A stretch of DNA of 64,000 nt from assembly GCA_016721435.1 (NCBI GenBank), contig JADKIC010000011.1, forward strand, positions 1-64,000. Direction: 5' to 3'. The stretch is from Bacteroidota bacterium (GTDB lineage: Bacteria; Bacteroidota; Bacteroidia; AKYH767-A; OLB10). Position numbers and translations under genes: made by a program. The notes under the pieces were generated by a model. The model saw only the letters and a list, made by a program, of their open reading frames with translations. It had not been told where the DNA came from and searched no databases. This document shows, one piece after another, positions 1-11,028 of the stretch (position 1 is the stretch's first letter; each line of letters begins with the position of its first letter).

Positions 1-97
1 TATTCATATTAAGCTTTATCTGCATTTTTCTCCGTTTCGTCGATTCTTTTTTATTGATCTAAATGCTATTTCCTATTTTTATTCGGAAAAACCTAAT

Positions 98-983
98 ATG
101 GATTTAGTAATTAAAAGCCTGTCTGAAACCTATCCAATGGCGTGAAAGCCTTGCAGGATATTAATCTGACAATACCTAAAGGTATGTACGGACTTCTCAG
201 GGGCCAAATGGTGCAGGAAAATCTACCTTGATGCGCACCATCGCCACCTTGCAGGAGCCCGATTCCGGTTCAATTTTACTGGGTGATCTGGATGTACTCA
301 AGGATAAACTGGAGTTACGTAAAATATTGGGTTATCTCCCTCAAGAGTTTGGAGTTTATCCAAAGGTTTCTGCCTATGATATGCTGGACCATATAGCCAT
401 TTTAAAGGGTATAGATAAACAACGGAAAGTAGTAGTTGAGGACTTGCTGAAGCGCGTAAATCTTTGGGATGTTCGAAAGAAAGCACTCGGGGGATTTTCG
501 GGGGGTATGAAACAGCGATTTGGAATAGCTCAGGCTTTGCTCGGTGATCCTAAATTGATCATTGTGGATGAACCTACGGCAGGATTAGACCCCGGTGAGC
601 GGAATAGATTCTACAATCTGCTCTCTGAAATCGGTGAACAGGTTATTGTGATTCTTTCTACACATATCGTAGAAGACGTAAAGGAGTTGTGCAGCCAGAT
701 GGCTATTATTGATAAAGGCAGAGTTTTGTATTCCGGTAGTCCTGAAAATGCTTTACAGGCTGTTGAAGGAAAGATCTGGAAGAAGCAGGTGCCTAAGCAG
801 GAAGTTCCGGAGTTTTCGGATACGCACCCTGTTATATCTACCAGAATGGTGGCCGGAAAACCTATGGTGCACGTATTTAGTAACACCTCTCCCGGTTCCG
901 GTTTTGATCCGGTGCAGGCTGATCTGGAAGATGTGTTCTTTACCCATATTAAAGGTTTTCAAACTTCAACGCTCTTATCTTAA
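98..983 (+). CDS. ABC transporter ATP-binding protein (frame broken near the start)
   Basis: This is the ATPase subunit of an ABC-2-type exporter that powers the permease beginning 3 bases downstream. The Walker A motif (NGAGKST) is encoded around 209-229. The signature FSGGMKQR, the Walker B motif IIVDEPTAGLDP and the H-loop STHIVED follow in the open frame from 228. The natural start is the ATG at 98 (MDLVIKSL). That frame stops at about 145, and the conserved N-terminus then continues in other frames, so at least two indels lie between 138 and 208 (one apparent missing A in CCAATGG, one disturbed spot at CTCAGGGG). The length of about 290 residues fits the family. It forms an operon with the permease-peptidase fusion. 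The substrate is unknown. Confidence 0.85.
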
Positions 984-986
984 AAG

Positions 987-3900
987 ATGATGTTCCTTCA
1001 TATTCTAAAATTTGAATTGCGCTATTGGCTGCGTCAGCCTATTGTTTATATCTTCTTCCTGATAAATGCACTGCTTATTTTTGGTGCCAGTTCCAGTGAA
1101 TCCATCACCGTTGGACAACGTGTGGGTAATGTGCATAAGAATGCTCCCTATGTGGTTGAGAATTTCTATGCGGTCATGTCATTGATCGCTTTATTGATGG
1201 TTACAGCATTCCTGAACAGTGCAGCCGCACGCGACTTTAGTGAAAAGACAAGTCAGATTTTTTTTACTACTCCAATTAAAAAGAGAGATTTTCTTTTCGG
1301 GAGATTTTTTGGTGCAATAATTATCAGCATTATTCCATTTCTCGGTGTCTCAGTTGGAAATCTTATTGGAACCGCTATGCCCTGGCTGGATGATGAATTG
1401 ACAGGACCTACCTTTTGGAGCGGACATTTTCATGGGATCATGGTTTTTGCGATTCCTAATTTACTTTTTGCCGGTGCAATTATTTTTTCTATTGCTGCCC
1501 TTACCAGAAATACGATCTTATCATTTGTAGGAAGTATTGGCTTGTTGGTGGGGTATATCATTTCTCAAAATATGATTCGGGACATCGATAGTGAAGTCCT
1601 CGGAGCCATGTTGGATCCTTTTGGGATGAGAACATTTTCTGTGGCTACTAAATACTGGACAGTTGATGATAGAAATACCATGTCAATGGGTTTTGAAGGA
1701 CTACTATTGATGAATCGATTGATATGGATGAGTGTGGGGTTGCTTGTTATGGTATTTACTTATTATAGATTCAGTTTTTCAGAGAAGGCGGGTAGTTCGA
1801 AGAAGGCTGCTAAAGTTGATGCCGCTCTTCCTCTTTCATCTGCACGTACATGGGAACCGCTCCTTTCCGTTCAACCGACGTTCAGTACCGGAATTTCTAT
1901 TCGTCAATTATTAAGTCAGATCCGGCTGGAGACGATTTCTATTTTGAAGAATACAGCCTTTCTGGTGATCATGTTGTTCGGAGCTGTCAATTTAATTAGC
2001 TCCATGTCGTTCGCAACTTCTCAAGGCTACGGAATAACAGCCTTTCCGGTAACCTATCAGGTGATAGATGTGATTGAAGGATCTTTCTTTATTTTTCTAT
2101 TGGCCGTAGTTACTTTTTATACCGGCTCTATCGTATGGAAAGAAAGGGACAGCAAGGTGAATGATATTTATGATGCACTCCCCTACTCCGACTGGATTCC
2201 ACTAATGTCTAAGACCATTGCGTTATGGCTGGTTATTGAAACTCTGATACTCGTTGGTTGTTTGATCGGTATTACGACGCAGTTGCTACATGGTTTTGAA
2301 GATATTCGATTGAACGTGTATTTTGTCAAATTGATTTTTGTAAATGGAATTAATTTTCTTGCATTTATTTCGCTTTCTGTGTTTTTTCATATCATGGTAA
2401 ATAATAAATACCTTGGTTACTTCTTGTTCATAGCTTTTATCATCGCGAATAACTTTGTATGGCCTGCATTGGATGTTGAATCGAATTTAATTCAGTATGG
2501 ATCGAGTCCGGAATTGATTTATTCGGATATGAATGCTTTTGGCCCCTTTCTAAAAGGTAAGGTTGCTTTTGAATTTTACTGGCTTTTATTTAGTCTGGTG
2601 TTGTTAGTAGTTGGATTATTGTACTGGCAAAGAGGCCGTGAGCTTAGCTTTAAAGTGAGAACGAAGATGGCTGCTCAGCGCTTTACTAAACTTCGTCCTG
2701 TATTCTACACTGTATTGTTTGGATGGGTTTTATTTGGAGCCTTTCTCTTCTACAATAGCAAAGTATTAAATACCTATGTCACTTCTAAAAAAATGGAAAA
2801 ACTGCAATCGGAGTATGAGAAACAGTATAAGAAATATGAGGATGTTCCACAGCCGCGAATAGTTGCCATTGAATATGCTATTGATTTATTTCCTAGAAAG
2901 ACGATTGGCTGTTTCATCTGTGCAATGGATAAAGAATAAAAGTACTTCTCCTATTGATTCAATTTTCTTCACTACTCCGTCTGATTATAAATACACGATC
3001 ACTATTCCCGGTGCTAAATTGCTTCTGAATGATACAATCCACGATTTCAAGATCTATGGCTTGCAAAATGCCTTGCTTCCGGGTGATAGCATGAAGATGA
3101 ATCTATCATCACTGTATCAGGCAAAGGGTATCGAGAATGATGTATCCAATACTGCAATTGTTGACAATGGTTCTTTTTTTAATAATGCGTCCTTTCTGCC
3201 TCAGATCGGTTATCAGTCACGCTATGAATTACAGGATAAAGGTGACCGAAAGAAACAGGAATTGAAACCTCGTGAAAGAATGCCCAAACTCAGCAGGGAT
3301 CCAAACATGAGAATGAATACGTATACCAGCAATAATTCGGATTGGGTAACAGTAAAAACCATTTTCAGTACGAGCGAGGACCAAATTGCCATTGCTCCGG
3401 GCTCATTGAAGAAACAATGGAAAAAAGAAGGTCGTGCCTATTTTGAGTATGAACTGGATCACCCTTCCTTAAATTTTTATTCGTTTCTCTCCGCCCGATT
3501 TGAAATACGAAAAAAGGTGCATAAAGGAATTCAACTGGAGGTGTATTATGATGCTGCTCATCCGTACAACGTCGATAAAATGTTAATGTCGATGGAGAAA
3601 TCCATTGATTACTATACAACGCATTTCGGTCCGTATAAACATAAGCAGGCGCGAATTATTGAATTCCCCCGCTATGCCAGTTTTGCTCAGGCTTTTCCGG
3701 GTACCATGCCCTATTCTGAAGCGATTGGTTTCATTGCAAATCTCGAGGACCCTGAGGAAATCGATATGGTGACCTATGTGGTTGCGCATGAAATGGGACA
3801 TCAATGGTGGGCGCATCAGGTGATCGGTCCGGAGATGCAAGGTTCTACATTGCTTTCTGAATCTATGTCTCAATATTCCGCGCTGATGGTAATGGAAAAA

Positions 3901-4570
3901 ATGTACGGTAAGGAACAAATGCATAAGTTTCTTCGCTATGAGATGGACAGGTACCTGCGTTCAAGAGGATCGGAGAACGAGAAGGAATGTCCGTTGATGG
4001 AAGTGGAAAATCAGGGGTATGTGCATTATAATAAGGCAAGTGTGATTGTCTATTATCTGAAGGAAATGATCGGCGATCAAAGTGTCAATATCGCCTTAAG
4101 AAATCTTGTAGATAGCTTCGCATACAGGGAGCCACCCTATCCCGGATCGTATGAATTGGTGGACAGACTGGAGCGACAAACTCCCGATAGCCTTAAATAT
4201 TTGATCACCGACTTGTTTAAAAAAATGACCATCTTCCATAATCGTGTATTGGAAGCATCTTCTAAAAAAGTGAAAGATGGGTATGAGGTGAGCTTTAAAG
4301 TTACTGCCGATAAAATGTACGCAGACTCCAGCGGAAGAGAGAAATCAACCGAAATTCATGATTGGATTGAAGTAGGTGTTTTTGCTAAACCGGAGAAGGG
4401 CAAAAAATATGGTAAAGCACTTCAATTGGAGAAGGTACATTTCAAGAAGAATGAAATGTCATTCACTGTTTTTTACAAAAGAAGAGCCCTATCAGGTAGG
4501 AATTGATCCTTATTACTATCTCGTAGACAGAGTGCCGGAGGATAATATGAAGAAAATTTCAGCACTATAA
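987..4570 (+). CDS. ABC-2 permease fused to M1-family zinc aminopeptidase (two frame breaks)
   Basis: One protein of about 1190 residues. The N-terminal ~600 residues hold two sets of hydrophobic helices of an ABC-2 permease, starting with FELRYWLRQPIVYIFFLIN. The C-terminal half is an M1 (gluzincin) peptidase with the zinc motif HEMGH at 3787-3801 and the downstream glutamate in LLSESMSQY. The frame breaks near 2898, where FPRK switches to ERRLAVS after an apparent extra A. It breaks again near 4473 in a run of six T, after which the family-typical end PYYYLVDRVPEDN continues to the stop at 4568-4570. This architecture is known in Bacteroidota but its substrate is not. The ATPase is encoded immediately upstream. 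I infer that the peptidase domain faces the periplasm and acts on a peptide or protein handled by the transporter. Confidence 0.88.
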
Positions 4571-4576
4571 AGTCGT

Positions 4577-5822
4577 CTACTTACTCAGTCGTTCACTCAT
4601 GGCTTCCGCTGCAATCCAGCCCGAGGTCCAGGCGTGTTGGAAATTGAATCCACCGGTGATGGCATCAATGTCGATAACTTCCCCTCCGAAGTATAATCCC
4701 GGTAAACGAAGGGCTTCATACGTCTTGAAATTAATTTCTTCAGCGCCACCCTCCGCAGGTAACAAATTCATCTTTAAAGGTGCTTTTTCCCTGTACGCGA
4801 TAATTGCCGCGTAACAATTCATTCATCAGTTGTAGTACATCTTTATTGGATAGATCTGCCCAGTTTGATTTGAGGTCAATTCCTGCTCTTTGAAGAAGAT
4901 AATTCCAGTGGCGTTTTGATAGAGCAGCGATTGGAGAAAAAGAACTCACATGCTTCTTTGCTTCAGCATGCCTGATGCTCTTTAATAATTCTGTCAGCGA
5001 TTCATCGCTTTCGTCAGTTAAAAAACAGATAGATAGAGGGAAGTCATATCTGAGTTCCTTCAAAATACGGGCACCCCATGCCGAGAGTTTTAAAATTGCC
5101 GGACCGCTCATTCCCCAATGGGTGAACAACAAGGGTCCCTCCGCTTTTAGTTTAGTGCCTGGAATATGAATGGAGACCTGCTCTACACTGATGCCCGCTA
5201 ACTCGTAAAGAAATCTGTCTTTAATGTTGAAAGTAAAGAGCGATGGAACGGGTTCTACCATTTTTAATCCAAGTGATTGAAGCAATTGCCAAACAGCAGG
5301 ACTGCTTCCGGTAGCTATCATGACTACATCAAATAGTGCTACCGTTTCATCCTGGAAGTGTAACTTTCCATTGATCATGGATGGGTTTCCAGTGCTATTA
5401 CTCCGGACTGCGTTCTGACAATGATATTTTTTTCATGTGCTTCATTCAGAAAAGTAGTGATGATTGTTTGCGACGAATCCGTTATTGGAAACATTCTGCC
5501 GTCCTCTTCCGTCTTCAATGTTACGCCTCTATCATCAAACCATGAAATGGTATCACCGGGAGCAAACCTGTTGAAGAAAGGGCCCATCAGCTCCCTGCTT
5601 CCTCTGGGATAAAACTTCACAAGTTCACGCGGGTCAAAACAGGCATGGGTCACATTACAGCGGCCGCCCCCAGATACTTTTACTTTACTGAGTAATTGAT
5701 TGCTCTTTTCAAATATAGTTACCTCTACATCCGGTTGAAGTTCTGCCAATCGGATGGCTGCAAAGAAACCCGCTGCACCCCCCCAACGATCGCCGCCTTT
5801 TTCTTAACGGCCTTTTTCTCAT
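4577..5822 (-). CDS. BaiN/HI0933-like NAD(P)/FAD-dependent flavoprotein (frame broken three times)
   Basis: A flavoprotein of the HI0933/BaiN family, about 410 residues. The N-terminal dinucleotide motif (AIVGGGAAGFFAA) sits across a run of seven G on the coding strand near 5780, where one G appears to be missing. The family hallmark SGGGRCNVTH follows. The central part runs from 5378 down to 4740 and the C-terminus (GGEVIDIDAITGGFNFQHAWTSG) is in another frame from about 4750 to 4577. I place the start at ATG 5822, followed by a lysine-rich leader (KKAVKKKAA), but an extra base is needed there to reach frame. The enzyme oxidises or reduces an unknown substrate in the cytoplasm. It lies 6 bases from the convergent end of the permease-peptidase gene. 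Confidence 0.8.
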
Positions 5823-5884
5823 GCTTTCCGAGTGCTTATGATTACTTGGTGGTGTATATCAAATTAGAAATAGCAATTTGGTGC

Positions 5885-7441
5885 TTACTTACGAAAAGTA
5901 TCATTTGATTCCAGTATGGTTACTGTACTCACCTTCATGGGATATGATTTTACCAGTTCATCTTCTTTTAAAATCTCAGCACTTAAAACGCCTTTTAAAA
6001 CATCGCTATAGCTCATAGGTGATTCAGTTCCTTCGCGAAGACTTCTGGCTAACGGTACAGCTTCACTTTTATCAGTCACAATCGTAATAAACATATTTTT
6101 TGTTTGCCAGTATTTTTTAATAGCGGCGTTCACTTTCTCCTGAGAACACCCTGCCAACAATTGATCCGCAGTTTCAAGCCAGTTATTCCTATTGTAAAAA
6201 CGACTATCCATGAGGTACCCCAATTGTTGTTCCGATGTTTGTGCATAGAGTTTCATATAGGAACGAAGGAATTCTCTGGTCAATTCAAAATCTTCCTTGC
6301 TCATCCCTTTAGAAATAAGCTCATCCATCTCTTTAATCGCCATTCTAAGGGCGAAGTGGGCATGACCTGTTTCAATCGTAGAAAGTTCAGGATATTGTCC
6401 TTTTAATCCTTTTGCAGTTTGAACCGGACGAATCCAAATGGAGAAATAGTTAGATCGCCGCGGGAAACCGGGTCTGGGCAACATATTGGAGCCGCCGTTA
6501 TTGTACCATTCAATATAGCTATAATCGCCATAATTCATAGATCGTTGTTCACGGATTTTCTGATACAATCGGGAATATGATTTACGGTGTTCACCCATCC
6601 AGGAATTGGCAATCATTAAAGCAGCGAAGTCATCATTGGCCCTGGTAATGGTCATGGGGAAGCCGGCAAAAATCGCTGATCCCAAGGCATTGTCTTTCGA
6701 AACAATTTCAACTTCGATACCATTGGGGATTCTTGCAATAGCCATCTCCGGTAGCGGGGATTTCATCTCCGGCAGCAATGCCATATCTGATTTTAATTTA
6801 TTCAAAAACTCAGGGGTGTAATTTCCGGCTATACCTATCGTTAGATTTGTTCTTGTAAAATAATTCAGGTAATGATTCTTAACATCTTCTAATGTACTAC
6901 TCTTGATTCCTTCAGATGTTCCGGCAACAGGATGTTGATAGGAAGAACCTCTGAAGAGGAAATCCTCAAGGAGTTTCTTCGAATATTCTTCATCTGAGGA
7001 AGTGCGGATAACTTCATCGATATAATTCTGCTGGTTCGACTTAACCCGTTTAAAATCTTCTTCATCAAATCGTGGAGTAAGAATCAATCCTTTCAAAACC
7101 GGGTAAAATCTATCCAAATGATCGCGATGAACACTAAAAGTGAATATACTCACTTCTTTATCTACGGATACATTATATCCCGATGCCCATGGATAAATCA
7201 GATTTTTGATTGCGGTACTGCTCAATTCCTTTGTGCCACCTTCTGCTATAACATTTGCAGTCAAAGAAGTGAGTCCGGCTTTGTTTTTAGGATCAGACAT
7301 AGACCCATTTTTAAACATCAGTTTCACCACCACTTTATCCGACTTCGGAAGCTTAAGCTCTATCACCTCAGCGGCTTTGGCGGTGAAAGAGGAAAGTATA
7401 ATTAATAAACAGAGTATTTTTTTCATAGTGTTATTTGGCAA
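5885..7441 (-). CDS. M16-family peptidase homologue lacking the zinc motif
   Basis: A secreted M16 (pitrilysin/insulinase-type) protein of 518 residues with an N-terminal signal peptide (MKKILCLLIILSSFTAKA; the upstream MPNNT is probably not translated). The region where M16 enzymes carry HxxEH reads NGSMSDPKNKAGL, so there is no inverted zinc motif. A C-terminal R/Y motif (SRLYQKIREQRSMNYG) is kept. This is the pattern of the non-catalytic partner subunit of two-chain M16 enzymes. The catalytic partner is encoded directly upstream on the same strand (7444-8755), 2 bases away. The two probably form a periplasmic heterodimeric peptidase and are co-transcribed. Confidence 0.88.
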   Translation of the reverse strand: MPNNTMKKILCLLIILSSFTAKAAEVIELKLPKSDKVVVKLMFKNGSMSDPKNKAGLTSLTANVIAEGGTKELSSTAIKNLIYPWASGYNVSVDKEVSIFTFSVHRDHLDRFYPVLKGLILTPRFDEEDFKRVKSNQQNYIDEVIRTSSDEEYSKKLLEDFLFRGSSYQHPVAGTSEGIKSSTLEDVKNHYLNYFTRTNLTIGIAGNYTPEFLNKLKSDMALLPEMKSPLPEMAIARIPNGIEVEIVSKDNALGSAIFAGFPMTITRANDDFAALMIANSWMGEHRKSYSRLYQKIREQRSMNYGDYSYIEWYNNGGSNMLPRPGFPRRSNYFSIWIRPVQTAKGLKGQYPELSTIETGHAHFALRMAIKEMDELISKGMSKEDFELTREFLRSYMKLYAQTSEQQLGYLMDSRFYNRNNWLETADQLLAGCSQEKVNAAIKKYWQTKNMFITIVTDKSEAVPLARSLREGTESPMSYSDVLKGVLSAEILKEDELVKSYPMKVSTVTILESNDTFRK

Positions 7442-7443
7442 TT

Positions 7444-8755
7444 TTATTTAACCGGACAATTTTCATCAGCAGAAATGGTAGCAATCGTCAGACCTTGCGG
7501 AGTCAGATATTTCTGTGCAGCCTTCATCATCTCTTCAGCGGTCACTTTTCCATACTTTTCATAAGCAGTATTAATAGACTCCGGATTGCCGGTGACCCAG
7601 GTATAGAAGGAAACACTCTCCGCAATCCGTGTAGGACTATCCATTCCCATCGCGAAACTATAACGCAGCCGCATTTTAGCTTCATCAATTTCCTTAGTAG
7701 TGAAGGGCGTCTTTTTTGCTACTTCGATTACCTTATTCATTTCATCGCGTACGTATTGCATGTCTTTTGTATCTACCAATGAAGCCTGAATTTTGCCAGG
7801 TACGGGTCTCGCGTGAAGAAAAGGATGCACCCAAATCTCTTGCTTTTGCTCAGTGACCACCAGTTTGTTGTACAATGCCGATTTTTCAGAGAATAAAATG
7901 GTGAGAAATAAATCCAGGGCAACAGATTCATTGTTGGCTTCACTGTAAGCCGGTGCTTTATAATTGAGTGAAACCACAGGAGGGAAATTCGCTTTTGTAA
8001 CATGTGTGTATTTCGTTTCCTGTTGATCAGGTTCTGTTGGGATTTTTGCAACATAGTTACCCGTTTGCCAGCTTCCAAAATATTTTTCGGCAAGCATATT
8101 CACTTTTCGGAAGTCACATCTCCTACCACGAGAATCGTAGCATATTCCGGACGATAAAATCTTTTGAAGAATTCAATAGAATATTCATACTGATTGGGCA
8201 TATCCACTATATCTTTAAAAAATCCCATGGTGGTATGTTTATAGGTATGGGTGGCGAAGGCGATATCATTCACTTTTTCATCCAGCAACACAAAGGGACT
8301 GGCAGAATTCTTCGTGTATTCCCCTTTTACGGCGCCGGCCTCCGTTTTAAAATCCTGTACAGAATATTTTAAATTCATAAAGCGGTCGGCTTCCAGTTCA
8401 AACATCTTCTCCAATTTAGCAGCATTGCCGGTCATATGGTACACAGTTCGATCCAGCCAGGTATTGGCATTTTCACTGTCTCCAGTGGCTTTCAGGAACA
8501 TCATATGTTCAAAAGTGAGCGAAACCGGTTTTACCTTCTTCTACTTCCTCGCGGGAGCCGACTCTTACCACAATATAAACGCAGCTAATCCCCGGGCTAT
8601 CATACGGAATAGTCACCACGTTGAGTCCATTAGGCAATTTTTTTGCTGAATTGGATAAGGAAGAATTTTGTTCGGAACATCGGTACTATTATTTCCTGCA
8701 AGCACTTGTAAACATGCAAACACGACTATTAGTAACGAAAATTTGATTTTTTCAT
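7444..8755 (-). CDS. M16-family zinc peptidase, catalytic subunit (several frame breaks)
   Basis: The catalytic partner of the neighbouring M16 protein. Start ATG 8755 leads into a signal peptide readable after a frame correction (KFSLLIVVFACLQVLAG). Next come LPNGLNVVTIPYDSPG and the HxxEH site, where GCTCACTTTTGAACATATG at about 8505-8520 is two T short of encoding AHFFEHM. The third zinc ligand lies in DFKTEAGAVKGEY. A further break at about 8100 separates VVGDVTSEK from VNMLAEKYFG. After HMMF the sequence jumps straight to LKATGDSENANTW. Related enzymes carry roughly fifteen more residues there, so an internal in-frame loss is possible. The expected role is degradation of periplasmic peptides together with the inactive subunit. 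Confidence 0.85.
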
Positions 8756-9112
8756 AATGAATTAATTATTGCTACGAATATAGGAAAGGCAGTCGAGTGA
8801 TAAATAATTATTCGACAATTAGGTAATTTGTAACGACAAAATACTCGGCTTCCGGCCTCCAGCTGCCGGCTACCCGCTTACTTTATCTTGTATCAGGAAT
8901 TCCAATTGAAAATTATTATTTATATTATTTCAAATCGTTAAAGCACCAGGTGGGGAGACATTGAGGCTTTCCTCTATGCAGTAAACATCGCACCCCATCG
9001 CGACCAAAAGTTCTCAGAGCAACGCATACGACATACTTAGAGACCTCAGTCCGATAGCCGGAAGCCATATTTTCAAAGCTAACAACACTATCTTGAATAT
9101 AAAATCCTATTG
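8756..9112. other. Intergenic stretch without a recognised gene
   Basis: 357 bases between the divergent end of the M16 gene start and the fabG stop. No open frame with family resemblance is seen. A perfect 10-base inverted repeat (GGCTTCCGGC at 8847-8856 and GCCGGAAGCC at 9057-9066) spans about 200 bases, and the DNA near both arms is richer in G+C than the surroundings. No RNA gene was recognised. Confidence 0.5.
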
Positions 9113-9862
9113 TCAGGTAAGCATTCCACCATCAACATTGATTACTTGTCCGGTAATATATGCCGACCAGTCGCTTGCTAGAAATACTACTGTTTTAGCT
9201 ACATCTTCCGGAGTTCCTCCGCGTTTTAGAGGAATTTGTTCCCGCCATTGTTGCACGGTTTCAGGGGGCAGGGCACCGGTCATTTCTGTTTCTATGAACC
9301 CGGGTGCAATGGCATTGCATCGAATATTTCTGGAACCCAGTTCCAACGCTATAGATTTTGTAAAGCCAATCATTCCTGCTTTGGAAGCGGCATAATTTGC
9401 TTGTCCGGCATTACCTTTTACACCTACCACTGAAGAAATATTGATGATACTTCCCTTTCGTTGTTTCAACATAGGGCGCTGACAGGCCTTTGTTATATTA
9501 AATGCACTTTTCAGGTTGGTGCGAATGACCTCATCAAATTGTTCTTCCGTCATTCGCATCAATAAATTATCACGGGTAATTCCAGCATTATTTACCACAA
9601 TTTCCAGAGATCCAAAATCCGTCAAAATATTATTAATCAATTCATCAGCAGCCTTGAAATCAGAGGCATCCGATTGATATCCTTTCGCTTTTACACCTAA
9701 AGTTTGCAACTCCTTTTCAAGTTCAGCAGCTTTATCGGGTGAACTAAGAAACGTAAAGGCGACATTCGCCCCTTGCTGCGCTAATTCAAGAGCAATACCT
9801 CTTCCAATACCTCTGGAAGCACCAGTAATCAATGCGTTTTTTCCGGTTAAGAGTTTTATCAT
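9113..9862 (-). CDS. fabG: 3-oxoacyl-[acyl-carrier-protein] reductase
   Basis: FabG reduces 3-oxoacyl-ACP to 3-hydroxyacyl-ACP with NADPH in fatty-acid elongation, in the cytoplasm. The 249 residues are a complete short-chain dehydrogenase: cofactor motif TGASRGIGRG near residues 13-22, NNAG near 90, catalytic Ser in NISSVVG, and YxxxK in YAASKAG. The ending YITGQVINVDGGMLT is typical of FabG, and the length is usual. It has no frame break and appears monocistronic. A TATCTTTG box lies 44 bases upstream of the start. Confidence 0.95.
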   Translation of the reverse strand: MIKLLTGKNALITGASRGIGRGIALELAQQGANVAFTFLSSPDKAAELEKELQTLGVKAKGYQSDASDFKAADELINNILTDFGSLEIVVNNAGITRDNLLMRMTEEQFDEVIRTNLKSAFNITKACQRPMLKQRKGSIINISSVVGVKGNAGQANYAASKAGMIGFTKSIALELGSRNIRCNAIAPGFIETEMTGALPPETVQQWREQIPLKRGGTPEDVAKTVVFLASDWSAYITGQVINVDGGMLT

Positions 9863-9905
9863 AATATTAATTCTTGGAGTATTGGGTTAATTCCGTTTAT
9901 TTTGC

Positions 9906-9913
9906 CAAAGATA
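9906..9913 (-). promoter_or_regulatory. Probable -7 promoter element of fabG
   Basis: The minus strand reads TATCTTTG, matching the Bacteroidota -7 consensus TAnnTTTG. At the -33 distance only TTT is present, so the upstream half is weak. Confidence 0.4.
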
Positions 9914-10018
9914 ATTAAGGAACTCATCTAAAAAATTGTTGTAATCTTGTACTATTAAATCCGAAGGTTACCTCATGCTTTAAAAACTCTCAAAACAATT
10001 CAACTAAAATAAAAAATT

Positions 10019-10789
10019 ATGAAAAAAATTCTCGCCATTGCGCTCCTGGTAGCCGGACTTTCTTCTGCTCATGCTCAGGAAGGTGTTCGTCTGGGTCTGA
10101 AAGGTTCATTCTTCTCAACCTGGCTATTTAATAAAAACGTTTCTGACCAAAATGCTAGTCTTGACTATGCCTCTTCCTTCGGTCCTACAGTTGGTGTTCA
10201 GGCTATCTTTATGTTCAAGGAAACTTATGGAATGAGCGCTGAGATCGTTTATGCTTCACACAAGCAAAAGTATGATGGATATTTCGGTGATGAAGATAAT
10301 GTTTTTAATGTTGAAACTACTGTGAGTTATTTGGATATTCCACTATTATTCAGAGTAGCTTCACCTAAAGGACCTTATTTCGAAATCGGACCTCAGTTTT
10401 CATTGTTGATGGGCGCAAAAGAGACACTTGAATTTGATCAAAATTCATCTTCAGATTTTAATTATACTGATAAAGATTTCAAAGATGACTTTGCAGGGTT
10501 TGGGGTTGCTGGCGTACTGGGTTTTGGTATCGATATTAAACTGACTGACATGATCAACTTGACTACAGGTTTGCGTTTTGGTTATATGTTTACAGATGCC
10601 ACTACCGAGTATTCAGAAAACGAGTTAGAGGCTCTTAGTGATAAAGAAAATCTGAGTTTAACTTCTTCTTTCGCACATTATGAAGCTGAAAAAGGTTTAG
10701 GAAATCCTCAGAACAAATTAGATTATCAAAAGACATCTCGTGCATTCGGAGGTCTGCAATTGGGTGTGCAGTTCCAATTGGGAAAATAA
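10019..10789 (+). CDS. Outer-membrane beta-barrel protein (PorT/OmpA-barrel-like)
   Basis: 256 residues with a clear signal peptide (MKKILAIALLVAGLSSAHAQ). A small barrel of alternating hydrophobic strands follows, of the outer-membrane-protein beta-barrel type common in Bacteroidota (for example GVRLGLKGSFFSTWLF, YLDIPLLFRVASPKGPYFEIGPQFSLLMG, GFGIDIKLTDMINLTTGLRFGYMF), ending in the barrel-like LQLGVQFQLGK. It is intact and appears monocistronic, followed by a strong terminator at 10812-10841. The function is unknown. Such barrels range from T9SS accessory proteins to general structural porins. Confidence 0.85.
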   Translation: MKKILAIALLVAGLSSAHAQEGVRLGLKGSFFSTWLFNKNVSDQNASLDYASSFGPTVGVQAIFMFKETYGMSAEIVYASHKQKYDGYFGDEDNVFNVETTVSYLDIPLLFRVASPKGPYFEIGPQFSLLMGAKETLEFDQNSSSDFNYTDKDFKDDFAGFGVAGVLGFGIDIKLTDMINLTTGLRFGYMFTDATTEYSENELEALSDKENLSLTSSFAHYEAEKGLGNPQNKLDYQKTSRAFGGLQLGVQFQLGK

Positions 10790-10811
10790 AAATTTAACTA
10801 ATTTCAAGAAA

Positions 10812-10841
10812 GGGAAATCAAATTGGTTTCCCTTTTTTTTT
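10812..10841 (+). terminator. Rho-independent terminator after the barrel gene
   Basis: GGGAAA (10812-10817) pairs with TTTCCC (10827-10832) and is followed by a run of nine T. Confidence 0.8.
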
Positions 10842-10983
10842 ATGAAGCAATTTTTTTTGAATTTAGAAGTAATATGTCAGTGTTTTTCCAGAATCTAAAG
10901 GGTGTAAGGTAAAACCGTTTTTATGCTAACATCCTAAAATTTAAATGGGTTTAAAAATGACATAGGTCTTAAGGAGAAAAAGA

Positions 10984-11006
10984 AAGGCCCTGGTTTCCCG
11001 GGCCTT
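10984..11006 (-). terminator. Terminator of sucD
   Basis: AAGGCCC (10984-10990) pairs with GGGCCTT (11000-11006). On the minus strand the stem is followed by a T-rich tract (TTCTTTTTCT), which fits termination of sucD. Confidence 0.7.
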
Positions 11007-11028
11007 AATAAATTAGTATTCAGAATTT

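Noticed and set aside
4599..4814. Plus-strand frame opposite the flavoprotein
   Set aside because: It is a shadow of the conserved minus-strand gene.
8847..9066. 10-base inverted repeat with a 200-base spacer
   Set aside because: The arms are too short and too far apart for a hairpin or a mobile-element end, and there is no gene between them.
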